Part shown: piece after piece, positions 11,642-19,181 of the stretch
How the letters are laid out: the number at the start of each line of letters is the position of its first letter
How positions within the stretch are numbered: the first letter of the stretch is position 1
IMG/VR virus record: IMGVR_UViG_3300024520_000436
Coordinates: 1 to 26,137 of that record
Strand: one strand, 5' to 3'
Source of the DNA: a virus
DNA length: 26,137 bases
Notes under the pieces: model-generated
The model's input: only the letters and a program-made list of their open reading frames with translations
Told to the model about the DNA's origin: nothing
The model's database searches: none
Made by a program: the position numbers and the translations under genes

Positions 11642-12538
11642 ATGGCAGACTACACAACTGCACAACTGCAGCAATTCCTGACCGTGTTGAGCTCGCGGGC
11701 GATCCCTTCGCTTCGTAGCGCTATCTTCATGGGTCAGATCATCGGGCGGAACTTCGAGCCGCAGATCTCGAGCGAGGGCGATACCGTCCAGGTTCCGATC
11801 CCTCCGACACTGACGGTCGAAGAGGTCGGCGAGGGAGCGACCTACACCGATCAGGCGCCTACGCCGGACTTCGCTCAGGTCGTGCTGAGCAAGCACAAGG
11901 TCGTGCCATTCGCGGTGACCGACATGGCTCGGATCATCAACGGCGGGATCGACGCTGTCGACCTGCTGCTCGAGCCGGCAATGATCGCGATTGCGGAGGC
12001 GATCGAGACCGACATTTACAACCTGTACCCGAACTTCGCGAGCATCGGTACCGCTGGCGTCAACCCGACCGAGGGCTTGATCGACCAGGCCGAGCGCACG
12101 CTGTTCGACAACAAGGTTCCGTCCTCGTCTCCGCTGTGGCTGGCATGCGCCTCGACGCCGTACTCGGTACTGCGTCAAATCGCCCGCTTCTCCGAAGTGG
12201 ACGCCATCAACAGCGGCACCGCGATCGTGACGGGCCGGCTCGGCCAACTGAAGGGCTTCAACGTCCTTCGGTCGCAGCTTGTCCCGGTGACGGGCTCCGG
12301 CCCTGCGTCGACTCATAACCTGGCGTTTGCGCCGGGTGCGATGACCCTGGCGATGCGCCGGCTGCCGGCTCCCGACCCGGGCACTGGCGCCGTTGCCGTG
12401 TACGCCGAGGAAGACGGCTACGGCATGCGGATCATGACCAGCTACAATCACGCCACCATGAAACAGCAGTGGACGGTGGACGTGCTGTACGGCGTCGCAA
12501 CGGTTCGGGCCGCTTTCGGGCTGCGTGTCCTGACGTAG
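11642..12538 (+). CDS. Major capsid protein (HK97-fold, P22 coat-like)
   Basis: A 298-residue protein with a good ribosome binding site (AGGAG) before ATG 11642. The N-terminal helix (LQQFLTVLSSRAIPSLRSA) leads into GDTVQVPIPPTLTVEEV and HKVVPFAVTDMA, a pattern of HK97-fold coat proteins of the P22 gp5-like group. A long spine-like helix follows (EPAMIAIAEAIETDIYNLY). Later strands contain YSVLRQIARFSEVD and GRLGQLKGFNVLRSQ, typical of these proteins. The scaffold gene upstream and small virion genes downstream support the call. The opposite strand is also open over its length, which I treat as a shadow. Confidence 0.85.
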   Translation: MADYTTAQLQQFLTVLSSRAIPSLRSAIFMGQIIGRNFEPQISSEGDTVQVPIPPTLTVEEVGEGATYTDQAPTPDFAQVVLSKHKVVPFAVTDMARIINGGIDAVDLLLEPAMIAIAEAIETDIYNLYPNFASIGTAGVNPTEGLIDQAERTLFDNKVPSSSPLWLACASTPYSVLRQIARFSEVDAINSGTAIVTGRLGQLKGFNVLRSQLVPVTGSGPASTHNLAFAPGAMTLAMRRLPAPDPGTGAVAVYAEEDGYGMRIMTSYNHATMKQQWTVDVLYGVATVRAAFGLRVLT

Positions 12539-12561
12539 GCGCAAGCATCACACGACAGACT

Positions 12562-12592
12562 GGGGGTCGATAGCGGCCCCTTGTTTCAAGGG
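12562..12592 (+). promoter_or_regulatory. Alternative hairpins over the ribosome binding site of the 12606 gene
   Basis: GGGG (12562-12565) can pair with CCCC (12577-12580). Alternatively CCCTTG (12578-12583) pairs with CAAGGG (12587-12592) around a TTT loop. The two share C residues and exclude each other. The second hides AGGG of the likely ribosome binding site (AGGGAG, 12589-12594) of the next gene. A reader should treat this as a possible translational switch; no ligand is suggested. Confidence 0.4.
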
Positions 12593-12605
12593 AGCAAAAA
12601 ACACA

Positions 12606-13055
12606 GTGTCGAAGAAACAGCTTTTTGACAGTTCGAAGGAGCAAAGCGTTAGTCAGCAGCTACAGCCGGGCGGGATCTCTCGAAGCGTGAGACAGAAGAG
12701 AGCCCACAACCTGAGAGTTCTCAGGGAGGAGTTCGGTGCCAAGGATGTCTGGATCATCAGGCTAGGAGACTACGATTTGGTGAAACAGGTCAGGCCGGTC
12801 ATCGGACTGGCTTGCGAGACTACCCAAAACGTAGCCGCTGACATGCTGGCTCACGGGGACCACAGGATGGCAACCCCGGCTGAGGTAAAGAAGGCGAAAG
12901 CCGACCAAGCCGAGCAGGCGGAAGCGATGCACGAGGCGGAGATGCGACGAATTTCCAACCTCGGGTCCATCGGTCGCATGCTCTCGGATGTAGCGGGAGA
13001 GGGCAGGGCCGAACCCCCTGCTGAGCCGAAGAAAGAAGCAGACGCCGCCGGCTAA
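12606..13055 (+). CDS. Small protein after the capsid gene, unknown function
   Basis: GTG 12606 (MSKKQLFDSS) gives 149 residues. The N-terminal part is basic (GGISRSVRQKRAHNLRVLREEFG). A middle segment has mixed strands (VWIIRLGDYDLVKQVRPVIGL). The end is a helical charged region (KKAKADQAEQAEAMHEAEMRR) and an Ala/Glu/Pro tail. Position between the coat protein and other small virion genes suggests a head protein or head-tail joining accessory, but nothing in the sequence proves this. AGGGAG lies 11 bases upstream and can be sequestered in a hairpin. Confidence 0.65.
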   Translation: MSKKQLFDSSKEQSVSQQLQPGGISRSVRQKRAHNLRVLREEFGAKDVWIIRLGDYDLVKQVRPVIGLACETTQNVAADMLAHGDHRMATPAEVKKAKADQAEQAEAMHEAEMRRISNLGSIGRMLSDVAGEGRAEPPAEPKKEADAAG

Positions 13056-13080
13056 GGGCAGCGAAACACAGGAGAAGACA

Positions 13081-13440
13081 ATGGCACAAGTTGAAATCCA
13101 AGCCGAGACGTCCATGGACGCGACTGACGTCACAGCTTCGCCGCTCGACATTTCGGGCAACGCCTACGATGACGACATAGTCGTAGAGGTCAGAGTCCGA
13201 GCGATCGCAACGACAACGGACTACTGCCTGTTGATCGAAGTGGTCGAGGCCGCAGACTTCACGACCCCGATTCCGGTGGCCGTGGCCTGGGGTAAGGCTC
13301 CCGTGGTTGGCGGCGCCGATCACGTTCACAAGTTCCACAAGCGGTCGCTGTTCCCGCTTGGCTGGGGAAACACCAACGGAAAGGTCCGTATCCACCTCGT
13401 CCAGGGCACGGACGCACTCGTCCGAGCGGTCGTGGTCTAG
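13081..13440 (+). CDS. Small virion-like beta protein
   Basis: A 119-residue protein with a good ribosome binding site (CAGGAG, 6 bases upstream of ATG 13081). Its sequence alternates hydrophobic and polar residues as in beta strands (DDDIVVEVRVRAIATTTDYCLLIEVV, cut here) and ends VRIHLVQGTDALVRAVVV. Small all-beta proteins after the coat gene are often head decoration or stabilising proteins. Confidence in the gene is good, in the role low. A strong hairpin follows. Confidence 0.7.
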   Translation: MAQVEIQAETSMDATDVTASPLDISGNAYDDDIVVEVRVRAIATTTDYCLLIEVVEAADFTTPIPVAVAWGKAPVVGGADHVHKFHKRSLFPLGWGNTNGKVRIHLVQGTDALVRAVVV

Positions 13441-13462
13441 GGACCGTTCAAGCCTAGGAGAC

Positions 13463-13488
13463 AAGGGGGAGGTTAGCGCCTCCCCCTT
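13463..13488 (+). terminator. Strong hairpin after the 13081 gene (terminator-like or RBS-positioning)
   Basis: AAGGGGGAGG (13463-13472) and CCTCCCCCTT (13479-13488) form a perfect 10-bp stem with loop TTAGCG. It is followed by AATCACATC and the ATG of the next gene at 13498, not by a uridine run, so rho-independent termination is doubtful. The stem occupies the only nearby GGAGG. An AGGAG at 13456-13460 would be brought near the ATG if the hairpin folds. Confidence 0.5.
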
Positions 13489-13497
13489 AATCACATC

Positions 13498-14442
13498 ATG
13501 CTCTGGATCGACAAAACATTCGTCTTGGAAGAGGACATCGCGGCGTTCTCGGCGCACGTCTTGAGGGAAGCTGACGATAACAAGGTGCTCGATCCTGACG
13601 AGGTGATCCGCCGCGTGCTCGGCAATCTCACCCACGAGATCGAAGGCAAGTCAACGGGGTTTGGGTATGGGTCTGGCGACATCCCGCCGAACCACATGGC
13701 GGCGTTGCTCAATACGGGCGTGTCGAGAGGTAAGCCGCCGATTTACATCGAGCAACTGGTTGTAGACGATCCGAGGCGCCAAGAGCGAGGCTCGGCGCTG
13801 CACGATTGGGCTGTGTCCCGAGTCATCGAGGGCATGTACGCAACAGCCGAGTTTCGCTTCAATGACACGAGAATCACGGACGCCAAGCTGGACTGGGAAA
13901 GCAGAGCGTCAGAGCGCTGGCGGGTTCTCAAGCAACTAGGCCTCCCGGGGGTGATTAGCCCGCTGGCGAGGCCGGGAGCGCTACGGGTAGCGAACTCCGG
14001 CTCTTTCGCAGCGTCCGACGCGACTCCGTCCAATGGATCGGGTAGTTTGGCGGCTGCATCGTACTACGTTGCGGTCACCTACACCGATGCCAACTATGTG
14101 ACGACGCACGATCATCGCGGCAACGGAGAGTCAGCCCCGACAGACGCATTCGCGGTGACGGTGGCCGCCGGCGGCGGCGGTGACGGTAGAATCACGGTCT
14201 CGATTGCGAACTTGAATCCGACCCCTCCGACGACAGGCACGTTTGGAGAGAGGGTCATCACCTGGAAGACGCCGACTGGATGGAACGTGTATGCAGGGCT
14301 GGCTCTGACGAGCATGTACCTGCAGAACTCGACACCGATTCCGATTGCGACGCAAACCTACAACCTCGACACGTTGCTGACATCCGGCCTGAAGCCGAAC
14401 CAAGGACAAAGGCCTGAGATCTTCTTTGACGTCAAGGTTTAA
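13498..14442 (+). CDS. Virion protein with an Ig/FN3-like C-terminal domain
   Basis: A 314-residue protein. The N-terminal 160 residues are helical, with charged segments (VLDPDEVIRRVLGNLTHEIEG). After a linker (about 165-185) the C-terminal half is beta-rich, with YYVAVTYTDANYVTTHDHRGNGESAPT and TGWNVYAGLALTSMYLQ in fragments, a pattern I associate with Ig/FN3-like repeats of phage tail and baseplate proteins. Its place between small head genes and the minor head protein suggests a structural part of the virion. ATG 13498 has no adjacent free ribosome binding site; AGGAG lies on the far side of a strong hairpin. Confidence 0.65.
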   Translation: MLWIDKTFVLEEDIAAFSAHVLREADDNKVLDPDEVIRRVLGNLTHEIEGKSTGFGYGSGDIPPNHMAALLNTGVSRGKPPIYIEQLVVDDPRRQERGSALHDWAVSRVIEGMYATAEFRFNDTRITDAKLDWESRASERWRVLKQLGLPGVISPLARPGALRVANSGSFAASDATPSNGSGSLAAASYYVAVTYTDANYVTTHDHRGNGESAPTDAFAVTVAAGGGGDGRITVSIANLNPTPPTTGTFGERVITWKTPTGWNVYAGLALTSMYLQNSTPIPIATQTYNLDTLLTSGLKPNQGQRPEIFFDVKV

Positions 14443-14601
14443 GTCTTCGGGGGGCTTCTCACTGAGCCTCCCGATGCGTGTAGGGTCGTCGGTTCGGTGT
14501 CCGACCGAGCAACCTGATCCGGTCAGTCAGGCGAAAGCCAAAGGGGATGACCATCCCGGCAAGCGGGCGGCCTGCTGCTCCCCCGAACCGGCGGCCCTGC
14601 C
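14443..14601 (+). other. Non-coding gap with four consecutive hairpins
   Basis: No convincing ORF spans these 159 bases. In order one sees GGGGGGC (14449-14455) with GCCTCCC (14466-14472); GTCGG (14488-14492) with CCGAC (14501-14505); GGC-GAAA-GCC, a GNRA tetraloop hairpin (14530-14539); and GGGAT-GACC-ATCCC (14544-14557). The next gene starts at 14602 with no clear ribosome binding site. The gap could be a leader RNA controlling the minor head gene or a processed element. Confidence 0.4.
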
Positions 14602-15474
14602 ATGCCACAAACAGACAGATTCTTCGAGTTACTGGAGGCCCATGACGGATGGGTAGACTTGCGGGCGGCGAAACTCCGCGTCAATCTCGAGAAGATGGCC
14701 CTCAAGGCCTCGGCCAAGACGGCGATCGAGATCAGGAACCTTGCGAGCGCCCAAGGGCTAATAGTAGACGGGCAGATTACGCAATCGCCGGCAACGCAGC
14801 GGATTCTGCGGCGGGCCGACAGCATCTTCATCGAAATCCTCGACGGTCTCGGCTACCGAGAGGAGATAGAGGGCTTCGCTGGCGTCATGGCGGCGCCGGG
14901 CTCTGATCTCGCCATCAAGGACACCCAACTCAAGTTCTTCGACGATACGTTTGCAGAGATCAACAAGAGGCTGAAGACGCCGCTCGAGCCGCCGAGGTGG
15001 AGGAAAGAGGACGCCAGGCTGTTCTCGTCCAAGAAGCTGACGTCGATCAAGGCTCTAGAGAACGAAGTCGGGATAATCGCTACCGAGTCAGCCAGCCAGA
15101 CGATGGTGTCGTTCGGCGCAGTGGGCCAGCGAGAGCTCACGGGCATCCTGGCGGAGCAGTTCGGCTCTTCCTGGGGCCGAGTAGAGGCGCTGTCGACCAC
15201 GACGCTCACAGCGCACTACAGGACGCTCCACAGGCAGGCCTACAGGCTGATCGAGGAGCAACAGGACGTCGGGCCGCTGAAGTTAGTCTACGCCGGCCCT
15301 CGAGACAAACTCAACCGCCCGTTCTGCCGGCGGACTCTCGCCAACAACAAGCCCAGGACTGAGAAGCAGATCAACCGACTCAACGCGAAGCCATCGAAGC
15401 TGAGGCCGATCATGACGGCGGGCGGCGGATTCAATTGTCGCCACATTTGGGTTATAGCAGGAGACGACGAATAG
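14602..15474 (+). CDS. Phage minor head protein, Mu F-like
   Basis: A 290-residue protein, helical through most of its length. The C-terminal domain carries the landmarks of SPP1 gp7/Mu F head morphogenesis proteins: LVYAGPRDKLNRPFCRR, then GGGFNCRHIWV near the end. In this family the conserved Cys and H residues lie in a small metal- or disulfide-stabilised domain; the protein sits inside the head near the portal and helps assembly or DNA ejection. Such genes usually sit beside the portal; here it is about 7 kb away, beyond the capsid gene. ATG 14602 was chosen because the frame has a stop shortly upstream. Confidence 0.75.
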   Translation: MPQTDRFFELLEAHDGWVDLRAAKLRVNLEKMALKASAKTAIEIRNLASAQGLIVDGQITQSPATQRILRRADSIFIEILDGLGYREEIEGFAGVMAAPGSDLAIKDTQLKFFDDTFAEINKRLKTPLEPPRWRKEDARLFSSKKLTSIKALENEVGIIATESASQTMVSFGAVGQRELTGILAEQFGSSWGRVEALSTTTLTAHYRTLHRQAYRLIEEQQDVGPLKLVYAGPRDKLNRPFCRRTLANNKPRTEKQINRLNAKPSKLRPIMTAGGGFNCRHIWVIAGDDE

Positions 15475-15476
15475 AC

Positions 15477-17420
15477 ATGAGACTCATTCTACTGCACTTA
15501 TTTGCAATTTCACTGTTTGCCAAGTCGCTCATGGTAGCGCCGGGCGAGACGGTTCGGTTCTATGCCGAGGCGACCGGTCCGGCAGCGTGGTCCGCCGACG
15601 TGGGCCAGATCTCGCAATCGGGCGAGTGGACGGCGCCAGCAGCCGAGGGCTCCGCGACGATTGGAGCGGCGGTCGGGACGGCATTGGATCAGCTTGTGGT
15701 GGTCGTGGCCCAGGTGGCGCCGCCTCCGCCTCCACCGCCGTCAACCGATGCGGTCGAGATCCAGACGCTTCTGAGCCCGGGCGACGTGATCCGGTTCGAC
15801 GACGGATCGGAGTTCGTAGCTCCAGAGTCGGCGACCGTGGCCGTGATTGAGATTGCGGACTTCGGCAAGGTTCGCGTTGAGCCGACATCCGAGCCGCCAC
15901 CGCCTCCTCCGCCCGACGATCCGCCTCCGCCTCCGCCGATTCCAGGAGAGGACGGCAATATCTTCCCGGTTGGCACGGCTGCGGAGCTCAGGGTGATGTT
16001 GGCGCCAGACTCCCCGGCCAAGCCAGGGGACACGATTCTGGTGCAGCCAGGCGTCTACAACGGCTCGTTTCGCATCCAGGTCTCCGGTACGCCGGAAGCC
16101 CCAATCCGTATTCGTTCGGCGGAGGGGCCTCGAGTCACCAGGATCGACGTCGGCGGTTTCGAGGACGGCAACTTCAACTCCGCCGGCTTCGAGGTGACGG
16201 GCGATTATCTGACGATCGAAGGGTTCGAAATCATGAGCTCGTCGCCAGGGCCTCGCAAGATCGGGGCTTCGGGCTCTTGGGTGGGCTCGATCTTGAACCG
16301 TGGCGACGGCATCTATTTCGGGCGATTCGCGGGAGCTCCGAAGGGTAAGGGCGTCCGGATCGCCGGCAACGTCATCCACGACACCCGCAACGGCGTCTCG
16401 TGGTCAAATAACACGGCGCCGATCGACGTTGACGGCAACATCTTCTACTATGTCGGCTGGCAAGGCGGCGACCGCGGCCACGGCCACGGCACCTATGGCA
16501 AGGCCTCGCCGTCGCCTGGAGTTCCGGCGGTACAGCGCCGCAACTTCAGCAGCCGTAACTTCGGCATTGGCTTGAGGTTCTACGGGACGGGAAGTAGCGA
16601 CCCGTATGCTGGCGTGCTCGACAACAACGTGAGTTGGAACGCCAGCGAGGCATGGAACGACCAGAAGCTCTGGTTTACGTTCTTGCATGATCTCCAGGTG
16701 GCCGGGAAGACTCAAGCGTGGATGACGAACAACGTCGCCTTGAATGCCGTTCCGAAGGCGGACGGGACGTACCACTGGGACGGACACACGTTCGTTGGCG
16801 CCGCCCATGCGGCTTCGACTCCGCAGAAGGACAGCCTAGTGGTCGAGGGCAACTGGATCGCGGGAGCGGACCCAAACGGGGCGGCCCTTCAGGCTCTCAG
16901 GTACAAGACGATCACGATCAAAGACAACCGCATCGTGTCGCCGGCGGGGACATTGCTTGAGTTTGACACGTCGAGCAGCTACTCGTTCTCAGGTAACGAG
17001 TGGTGGGGCTCCCGGGTGAACACTCGCCGGGACGCCAAGACGTGGGGCTGGGAAGAGCGGTTTGGGCATAGGACGGAGACGCTGCCGACCGGGATCTGGG
17101 CGAAGTTCATCGAGCACCCGCTCGACCCGGCCAACAAGGTGCGCTACGTGGCGCTCAACTGGGATCAGACGCCGACCGTCACAGTAGACCTGACGGGATG
17201 GTTCGCAGAGGGCGATACAGTGGACGTCTATGCAATTGAAGACGTGCTTGGCGCCCCAGTGGCGACATTCGTTCTGGACTCGACGTTGACGGTGGAGGCT
17301 CCGGCTCGACTAGACCCGGCAAGGCTGCCAAAGATGATCGGGAGCCCGCTGACGCCAGCGGTGGAGGCAATGCTGCCGATTGGGCCTCTGCTAGTTCCGC
17401 TTCAATTCGAGCGACAGTAG
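15477..17420 (+). CDS. Secreted-looking beta-helix protein with Pro-rich linkers
   Basis: ATG 15477 gives 647 residues. Residues 1-20 (MRLILLHLFAISLFAKSLMV) resemble a signal peptide. About 21-78 is an Ig-like domain (VAPGETVRFYAEATG...AAWSADVGQIS). Pro tracts lie at 82-88 and 140-154. From about 162 on comes a right-handed parallel beta-helix of the pectate-lyase type: PGDTILVQPGVYNGSF, APIRIRSAEG, YLTIEGFEI, GVRIAGNVIHD, and repeated N-x-(I/V) turns. Such folds are found in tailspikes and polysaccharide lyases. It may degrade host surface sugar or be a receptor-binding spike. A signal peptide is unusual for a virion protein, so an exported enzyme is an alternative. The last 242 bases are overlapped by a convergent minus-strand gene. 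Confidence 0.75.
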   Translation: MRLILLHLFAISLFAKSLMVAPGETVRFYAEATGPAAWSADVGQISQSGEWTAPAAEGSATIGAAVGTALDQLVVVVAQVAPPPPPPPSTDAVEIQTLLSPGDVIRFDDGSEFVAPESATVAVIEIADFGKVRVEPTSEPPPPPPPDDPPPPPPIPGEDGNIFPVGTAAELRVMLAPDSPAKPGDTILVQPGVYNGSFRIQVSGTPEAPIRIRSAEGPRVTRIDVGGFEDGNFNSAGFEVTGDYLTIEGFEIMSSSPGPRKIGASGSWVGSILNRGDGIYFGRFAGAPKGKGVRIAGNVIHDTRNGVSWSNNTAPIDVDGNIFYYVGWQGGDRGHGHGTYGKASPSPGVPAVQRRNFSSRNFGIGLRFYGTGSSDPYAGVLDNNVSWNASEAWNDQKLWFTFLHDLQVAGKTQAWMTNNVALNAVPKADGTYHWDGHTFVGAAHAASTPQKDSLVVEGNWIAGADPNGAALQALRYKTITIKDNRIVSPAGTLLEFDTSSSYSFSGNEWWGSRVNTRRDAKTWGWEERFGHRTETLPTGIWAKFIEHPLDPANKVRYVALNWDQTPTVTVDLTGWFAEGDTVDVYAIEDVLGAPVATFVLDSTLTVEAPARLDPARLPKMIGSPLTPAVEAMLPIGPLLVPLQFERQ

Positions 17421-17505
17421 AGCGCAGGTCACAGAACGCCGTCAGCAGCGTTCGGTGACCTGCGTGGAGAGCCTCAAGTTCGGTCAGGGCTTCGTCGAGG
17501 GTCAT
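17179..17505 (-). CDS. Small coiled-coil protein, last gene of the minus-strand operon
   Basis: ATG 17505 overlaps the stop of the preceding gene as ATGA. The first 45 residues (MTLDEALTELEALHAGH, then RSTVARIEAELAEAQ) are a convincing coiled coil. The remaining 60 are Pro/Ser/Arg-rich and read from DNA antisense to the beta-helix gene, so the C-terminus may be a simple run-out. The 242-base tail-to-tail overlap is unusual. Function unknown; a partner of the upstream coiled-coil/HhH protein is plausible. Confidence 0.5.
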   Translation of the reverse strand: MTLDEALTELEALHAGHRTLLTAFCDLRSTVARIEAELAEAQSAALPPPLASAGSRSSLAALPGLVEPEPPPSTSSPERMSPLGRQARLQLHRRPLYRPLRTIPSGLL

Positions 17506-18434
17506 AGGGGGAGTTTAGACCTGAGGGCGGAAATGGCGTCGGCGATCTCATGTGCAGCCCTGACTCCAAACTTGTCGGATAGTTCATCCTCGCCAAGGCT
17601 TGAGAGGGTCGACAGGGAGGTGATGCCTTCTAGATAAATGGCGTGTACGGTTCTGTCACAGAGAAAAAGGCTATCGAGGTCTGGCGGTGGAGCGTTGACT
17701 AGCTCACCGTTGGCAGCGAACTCGGTGCCGTAGTGTAGGCTAGCAAGGGTAACGCACTCTGAGCAGTCGACGATGGCGCTGCCTGCTCCCTTTAACCTAC
17801 TAGCCCAGCGCTGTCGTTTACCAAAAGCGCATAGTACCCCGGCAGAAGACATGCGGCTGGTCGAGATGTGGCGTTTGGATCGGGACTCGTCGCCGTCTGC
17901 GTCATGCCACGTGACTACATGAAGTATAGGGCTTGGTTTGACTTCGTATAGGAACTCAGAGCCGTGGATGGCGAAGAAAGCGCTGCGGGATTCGTCGACA
18001 ACCTTGTTCTCTGTAGCGATTTGCTCCATGCGATAGATGTCGTTCCGGACCCACCTGTTAAGAGTGGACAGAGAGACGCCATGCCTCGCGGTGACTTTCC
18101 TGAAGCTGAGGCCTAACACGAACAATTCAAACATAGCTTTTGATTCATGCCCAGAGCCGACAACCCAAGGAGGCTCACCCGTGAGTTCTACGAGGTTACT
18201 GTACCGGGTTCGGGTCGAGCAATCGATGAAGAAGTTGTCATGCAGCGCATTTGTTCTAACAAGCAAGAGGTTGGCTTGAATGCGGCTGACGGCCTGACCT
18301 TGGGCTTTACGGAGCCGGGAAAGGCCGTCAACCATGGATGACTTGAGCTCAGAGAGTCGGTCTTGGATCTGGTTGACCTGAGAGGCGATCCGGCCTATGG
18401 CTGTGAGAGCTTCGGAGTAGTGCTTCTCGGTCAT
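17502..18434 (-). CDS. Coiled-coil/HTH protein with C-terminal helix-hairpin-helix
   Basis: A 310-residue protein. About residues 10-50 form a coiled coil (IASQVNQIQDRLSELKSSM). About 105-135 is a helix-turn-helix (LSFRKVTARHGVSLSTLNRWV). The middle is a mixed domain with the motif VVTWHDADGDESRSKR and cysteines. The last 45 residues (GITSLSTLSSLGEDELSDKFG) resemble a helix-hairpin-helix DNA-binding element. ATGA overlaps link it to both neighbours. It looks like a DNA-binding protein, perhaps oligomeric; no family name can be given. Confidence 0.7.
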   Translation of the reverse strand: MTEKHYSEALTAIGRIASQVNQIQDRLSELKSSMVDGLSRLRKAQGQAVSRIQANLLLVRTNALHDNFFIDCSTRTRYSNLVELTGEPPWVVGSGHESKAMFELFVLGLSFRKVTARHGVSLSTLNRWVRNDIYRMEQIATENKVVDESRSAFFAIHGSEFLYEVKPSPILHVVTWHDADGDESRSKRHISTSRMSSAGVLCAFGKRQRWASRLKGAGSAIVDCSECVTLASLHYGTEFAANGELVNAPPPDLDSLFLCDRTVHAIYLEGITSLSTLSSLGEDELSDKFGVRAAHEIADAISALRSKLPL

Positions 18435-18751
18435 TTAGGAATTTGCCTCATAAGGGGGAGTTCGGGCTGAATTGCTAGGTAGACCTTGGCTCGCCGACCG
18501 GACCGGGTGAGGCGCTCTCCGACTGGCTTGATTAAGCCCAGGCGCCGCAACTCAGTTGTACGCCCATGGGTGTTGCCGTGGGTTCCTAGGGCGGCGCATA
18601 TTTCGTCGCTTGTGGCTCCGCCTAGACCGCGACTGACGATGTAGTCGTAGACCCGGCGCCTCATCTCTGGCAGTTGATCGACGACCGACTGGTAAGCCTC
18701 AAGGCTTAGTTCTTGGGGTGTGGGGTCAAAAGGTAGCGTCGCCTGACTCAT
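18431..18751 (-). CDS. Winged-helix DNA-binding protein
   Basis: ATG 18751 has a good ribosome binding site (GGAG, 8 bases upstream) and the 106-residue product carries a winged helix at about residues 30-95: RRRVYDYIVSRGLGGATSDEICAALG, then RTTELRRLGLIKPVGERLTRSGRRAKVYLAI in pieces. The pattern of a helix-turn-helix followed by ELRRLGLI and a GR-x-A-x-VY wing is common in small phage proteins. It probably regulates transcription or replication. It overlaps the preceding membrane gene by 26 bases and the next gene by ATGA. Confidence 0.75.
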   Translation of the reverse strand: MSQATLPFDPTPQELSLEAYQSVVDQLPEMRRRVYDYIVSRGLGGATSDEICAALGTHGNTHGRTTELRRLGLIKPVGERLTRSGRRAKVYLAIQPELPLMRQIPK

Positions 18752-19181
18752 TGCGGGGGCTCCGGAGGCCCAAGATGTACGGCTGCCATTCAGGGGCGGT
18801 CCAAACGTGGTGAACCTCGGCGACTTCCTCGGTGGTTAGCTCGCGATCCCAGACGCCGAGGCGTGTAATGTCTCCGGAAGAGCAGTCTACTCCCTCTGAG
18901 GCAAAGCACTCAGACCAAAGGACAGGATCTCCAGGAACACCGGGGCTGAAACATTGCGATGAGAATTGGTCTCCAAGGTGGAATGGGTGAGAGCGCCCGT
19001 GCACGATATTGTATCTGGGCTCCAAGGGAGGCAGGACCCCAAAATACTGCTCGCCTTGTCCGACCCCGAATCCAAGAGTGGAGCCGAGGGCGAGGCAGAA
19101 CATAGCCACGAGGATCAGTAGGGCGTTCTCGGATTTGAGTTGTTCGCTTCGGGTATTGAATTTGGCGTAGTCGTGTCTCAT
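18726..19181 (-). CDS. Membrane protein with short LamG-like motif
   Basis: ATG 19181 (MRHDYAKFNTR) overlaps the previous stop as ATGA and gives 151 residues; an ORF extension further upstream is ignored. One membrane span lies at about residues 19-40 (LLILVAMFCLALGSTLGFGVG), with the C-terminal part probably outside. That part has cysteines and the segment GDITRLGVWDRELTTEEVAEVHH, which closely resembles the last strand and helix of LamG/concanavalin-like sugar- or protein-binding domains, but the domain is too short to be complete. Function unknown. Confidence 0.65.
   Translation of the reverse strand: MRHDYAKFNTRSEQLKSENALLILVAMFCLALGSTLGFGVGQGEQYFGVLPPLEPRYNIVHGRSHPFHLGDQFSSQCFSPGVPGDPVLWSECFASEGVDCSSGDITRLGVWDRELTTEEVAEVHHVWTAPEWQPYILGLRSPRNESGDATF

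Noticed and set aside
11606-12544. 312-codon open frame antisense to the major capsid gene
   Set aside because: Arg/His/Asp/Gly-rich shadow with no ribosome binding site or motif. The plus frame has the capsid patterns.
12820-13635. 271-codon minus-strand open frame across three plus-strand genes
   Set aside because: It crosses gene boundaries and hairpins of well-supported plus genes and has no recognisable sequence.
14474-14656. Short plus ORF starting MRVGSSVRC in the gap before the minor head gene
   Set aside because: No ribosome binding site, unusual composition, and it runs into the next gene in the wrong frame. The region is better explained by hairpins.
15741-16379. 212-codon minus ORF inside the beta-helix gene
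   Set aside because: Arg-rich antisense shadow of the Pro-rich and beta-helix coding sequence.
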